From Rubrobacter sp. (lineage in GTDB: Bacteria > Actinomycetota > Rubrobacteria > Rubrobacterales > Rubrobacteraceae), in NCBI GenBank assembly GCA_020253895.1, contig JADDKG010000326.1, forward strand, positions 1 through 5,677: a stretch of DNA of 5,677 nt, read 5' to 3'. This document shows, one piece after another, positions 5,249 through 5,677 of this stretch. The translations under genes and the position numbers were made by a program. Under the pieces are notes generated by a model. The model searched no databases, had not been told where the DNA came from, and worked only from the letters and a program-made list of their open reading frames with translations. Position 1 is the first letter of the stretch, and each line of letters begins with the position of its first letter.

Positions 5249-5677
5249 ATGAGCGAGACGCAGACCGAAAAGGAGCTGAAGAGCTACCCGGCGATCATCG
5301 GGGGCGAGCGGGTGAGCCCGGAGAGGAGCTTTGAGGACATCGACCCCTCCACGGGGCGGCCCTGCGCCCTGGTGGCCCGCTGCGGGGAGAGCGAGGTGGA
5401 CCGGGCGGTTGAGGCGGCGAGAGCCGCCCACGAGGGGACGTGGCGCAGGAGCACCCCCGCCGAGCGGGCCAGGGTGCTGCACCGGATCTCCCGGCTGCTC
5501 ACCGAGCACAGAGAGGAGATAGCCCGCCTGGAGAGCCTGGACACCGGCAAGCCCCTCAGCCAGGCCCGCACCGACGCCACGGTGGCCGCCCGCTACTTCG
5601 AGTTCTACGCCAACACCATCGAGTCCTTCTACGGCGACACCATCCCCGCCCTCTCCGACACCTTCGTCTACACCCTG
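5249..5677 (+). CDS. NAD(P)-dependent aldehyde dehydrogenase, N-terminal part
   Basis: The first 143 residues of an ALDH-superfamily enzyme are present; the frame stays open to the window edge. Recognisable segments are the N-terminal IGGERV and DPSTGRP, the alternating E-V-D-RAVEAARAA helix, W-R-ST-AERARVLHRIS, the family hallmark LESLDTGKPLSQAR (about 95-108) and YFEFYANTIESFYGDTIP (117-134). The catalytic Cys and Glu, expected near residues 265-300 in ~480-residue members, are outside the window, so activity cannot be confirmed. It would oxidise the aldehyde made by the upstream alcohol dehydrogenase to a carboxylic acid. Which subfamily it belongs to (betaine aldehyde, succinate semialdehyde or other) cannot be told from this part. 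Confidence 0.9.
   Translation, partial: MSETQTEKELKSYPAIIGGERVSPERSFEDIDPSTGRPCALVARCGESEVDRAVEAARAAHEGTWRRSTPAERARVLHRISRLLTEHREEIARLESLDTGKPLSQARTDATVAARYFEFYANTIESFYGDTIPALSDTFVYTL

Overview
The window is very GC-rich and densely coded, with strongly GC-biased third codon positions, GTG/TTG start candidates, ATGA-type gene overlap and purine-rich Shine-Dalgarno sites. Gene content and codon style suggest a thermophilic or stress-tolerant actinobacterium of the Rubrobacter type. That assignment is an inference from protein style and from the presence of a mannosyl/glucosylglycerate-hydrolase-like enzyme; no rRNA or other marker gene is present.

Left part (1-3245): a large FAD-dependent 2-hydroxyacid dehydrogenase runs leftward off the window edge (start at 710). 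Divergent from it, across a ~140-bp intergenic region, is a two-gene unit. The first gene is a GH63-type glycoside hydrolase whose active-site residues match mannosylglycerate/glucosylglycerate hydrolases (850-2166). The second overlaps it by an ATGA junction and encodes a multi-pass membrane protein of the lysylphosphatidylglycerol synthase/flippase-like (UPF0104) family (2163-3245). The hydrolase would release D-glycerate and a hexose from a compatible solute. The neighbouring FAD dehydrogenase could conceivably oxidise the D-2-hydroxyacid, but nothing in the window proves this.

Right part (3236-5677): a metallo-beta-lactamase-fold lactonase of the AHL-lactonase family (3236-4051, minus strand) converges on the membrane-protein gene with a 10-bp overlap of stop regions. 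It diverges from a zinc alcohol dehydrogenase (4143-5234), which is followed after 14 bp by an aldehyde dehydrogenase that runs off the right edge (5249 onward). A 91-bp divergent control region (4052-4142) holds a symmetric GTATAC -10 element and an 18-bp imperfect palindrome. Lactonase plus alcohol dehydrogenase plus aldehyde dehydrogenase is the same set of activities as the Agrobacterium gamma-butyrolactone (blc/att) pathway: lactone to hydroxyacid to semialdehyde to dicarboxylate. The alcohol dehydrogenase here is the zinc MDR type rather than the type used there, so this is at most an analogous lactone/diol catabolic module. It is the most interesting hypothesis in the window.

No RNA genes, mobile elements, CRISPR arrays or long repeats were seen. 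The only non-coding stretches are the two divergent intergenic regions, both under 150 bp.
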